Assembly: GCA_008508345.1 (NCBI GenBank)
Contig: QNGE01003782.1
Coordinates: forward strand, 1-64,000
Source: Paragonimus westermani
Taxonomy: Eukaryota > Platyhelminthes > Trematoda > Plagiorchiida > Troglotrematidae
Reading direction: 5' to 3'
DNA length: 64,000 nucleotides
The notes under the pieces are model-generated. The model saw only the letters and a program-made list of their open reading frames with translations, made no database searches and was not told where the DNA came from. The translations under genes were made by a program, and so were the position numbers. Of this stretch, positions 62,923 through 64,000 are shown in pieces. How positions within the stretch are numbered: position 1 is the stretch's first letter; each line of letters starts with the position of its first letter.

Positions 62923-63222
62923 TGTAGAGTTCAAACGGGCTGTGTCCGGCTAGGTACGAACAAGGCAAAAAGTAGACAAGGAGTAAATCGCCGAAACGTG
63001 AAATCAACGTGAGAGTGTGGGAATAGCTAGATGAAACGTTAGTACAACAAAACGACAAGCGAGCAGGCAGCGGAGCCGTACGCTAGAGTGCGCGGGTGAC
63101 TTGCCCGTAACCATACTCGTTCAAACAAACAGTTGAGCGCATAAAAAAGTTGGAGAGGAAAGAGAGTACAAAATCTAATCATAACTTTAACGCGGTTAGC
63201 AATAAAAAATGGGGTCGCTACA
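62923..63222 (-). repeat. 3' LTR of Ty3/gypsy element 4 (300 bp)
   Basis: Minus-strand LTR starting TGTAGCGACCCC and ending GAACTCTACA, so with TGTA…TACA inverted termini. Aligns along its whole length with the solo LTR at 39527-39832. It is preceded by a polypurine tract and, further up, by the end of a gypsy pol frame, which identifies it as a 3' LTR. It contains a TTTTTTATGCGC TATA-like run. Confidence 0.82.
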
Positions 63223-63235
63223 GAGCTCCCCCACT
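63223..63235 (-). promoter_or_regulatory. Polypurine tract (plus-strand primer) of gypsy element 4
   Basis: AGTGGGGGAGCTC lies directly against the TGTAGCG start of the LTR on the minus strand. The purine run would prime plus-strand DNA synthesis during reverse transcription. Confidence 0.7.
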
Positions 63236-63687
63236 AGAAGACAATCAGAGTGTTGACTTCGATAATGTAGGAGTTTTTCAGTTAACCTGAACCGTTGACT
63301 CGAACAAGAATGGTCCAACTTACTCCTACCACACAGCCCACGTCCACGTTCGTTGAGAGGAGGGAACAATTGAAAAAGGTTGGGTGGGCACGGTCAAGCA
63401 GGTTAACAATTGTAGGCAGCAGGGGAATTGGGAACAGACATGGTGTGGTCGGCCTAATAGGGCCGTAGCTTCGTTCACGTACATCGTAGGCGACCTTTAC
63501 AGGAATTCGAGAATTCCCGCGTCCCATGCAGATGATGGATGGTTAACCCTAGGTATCGGGCTTCCGATTCCATCGTGTCCGACAAGATAAGGCTTTCTTT
63601 TTCTTTTCGAAAGAAAACGTTTTGTCGACAGTCTTTTGTAGGCCAAGCCATTTAAATCAGCTTGATAAAGAAGTACTACAACGAAGA
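63236..63687 (-). other. 3' non-coding region of gypsy element 4
   Basis: Lies between the pol stop and the polypurine tract. Frames at 63282-63527 (-) and 63384-63590 (+) have no recognised motif. Confidence 0.5.
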
Positions 63688-64000
63688 TTAGATACGGCGG
63701 ACGTCCACGTAATCTGCGAATCGCACTGGCGTTCGCAAATTTCCACTGGATCTGCTCTGGGGGCTTGGCTCCATCGAGTCAGGCGGAGCCGTAACTGAAA
63801 CCGAATCTGTACAAACCCTAGGTAATGTACCGACCGAAGATGGCGTTGATGTTCGCGAATCAGTTTCCTTATCGGGTACCTCTATAAACGCTGGCTTCAG
63901 TCTACCAATAGAGNTTCCTTATCGGGTACCTCTATAAACGCTGGCTTCAGTCTACCAATAGAGGTCACCTTGCGTTTACCATTGCGTTTCAACTCGAAAG
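63688..64000 (-). pseudogene. Gypsy element 4 pol C-terminus (integrase tail), cut by window edge
   Basis: Minus frame begins FELKRNGKRKVTSIGRLKPAF, matching the integrase end 'INGKxxxVSIDRLKPA', continues through a Ser/Thr/Pro-rich linker and ends LRTPVRFADYVDVRRI with TAA at 63690-63688, like the 'TRSGRxVRFxD' tail of gypsy polyproteins. Apart from the duplication at 63865-63963 (probably artificial) the frame is open for about 85 codons, so this element may be better preserved than the others. The rest lies beyond 64000. The original status (active or not) is unknown. Confidence 0.75.
63865..63963. other. Assembly artefact: 49-bp exact duplication around a single N
   Basis: 63865-63913 and 63915-63963 are identical and are separated by one N at 63914. 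Collapsing them restores the gypsy reading frame. This is typical of two contigs joined without merging their overlap. Confidence 0.85.

Overview
The window looks like flatworm (platyhelminth) nuclear DNA, most likely from a cestode or trematode. The evidence is (i) one complete, multi-exon eukaryotic gene in which very short introns of 34-46 nt sit beside introns of 0.8-6.3 kb, a pattern known from parasitic flatworms, and (ii) a dense load of decayed retroelements of families typical of flatworm genomes: Ty3/gypsy elements with a CHCC gag zinc box as in the CsRn1/Boudicca group, RTE-like and CR1/jockey-like non-LTR elements, a Tc1/mariner remnant and tRNA-derived SINEs. There is no bacterial-style gene packing, no operon and no CRISPR array. 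The species cannot be named from the sequence.

The only host gene I can support is NDUFAF7, the mitochondrial complex I assembly factor and protein arginine methyltransferase, on the minus strand from 39156 down to 25430. Nine exons joined by GT-AG introns give an open frame of 418 codons; every exon phase matches and the conserved family blocks appear in order. Introns 1, 2, 4 and 6 are 34, 34, 39 and 46 nt long. Introns 3, 5, 7 and 8 are long; introns 3 and 8 hold antisense retroelement fragments and intron 5 holds a foldback element.

Layout. 1-18.7 kb: non-coding, with a small cluster of tRNA-derived SINE copies at 6.87-7.49 kb and a diverged repeat at 3.6 and 11.4 kb. 18.75-19.99 kb: Tc1/mariner pseudogene (+). 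20.7-23.5 kb: RTE-like element (-) that keeps a 334-codon open RT frame. 25.4-39.2 kb: NDUFAF7 (-), with an RTE tail at 26.3 kb, a 253-bp insertion with 89-bp inverted arms at 30.1-30.3 kb, and a CR1-like element at 35.2-37.1 kb. 39.53-39.83 kb: solo gypsy LTR about 370 bp upstream of the NDUFAF7 start. 40.75-43.0 kb: CR1-like element (-). 44.9-47.5 kb (-) and 48.06-50.7 kb (+): two gypsy pol remnants arranged head to head. 54.7-55.0 kb: CR1-like RT fragment. 58.4-61.75 kb: nearly complete but inactivated gypsy gag-pol (-). 62.9-64.0 kb: 3' LTR, polypurine tract and pol C-terminus of another gypsy element that runs off the right edge.

All transposable elements here carry stops, frameshifts or lost catalytic residues, so the region reads as an old repeat graveyard around one conserved gene. 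A single N at 63914 is flanked by two identical 49-bp copies, which looks like an unmerged contig overlap. No unmistakably new system was found. The most unusual structure is the 30.1-30.3 kb foldback element, which carries a hammerhead-ribozyme-like core in each arm.
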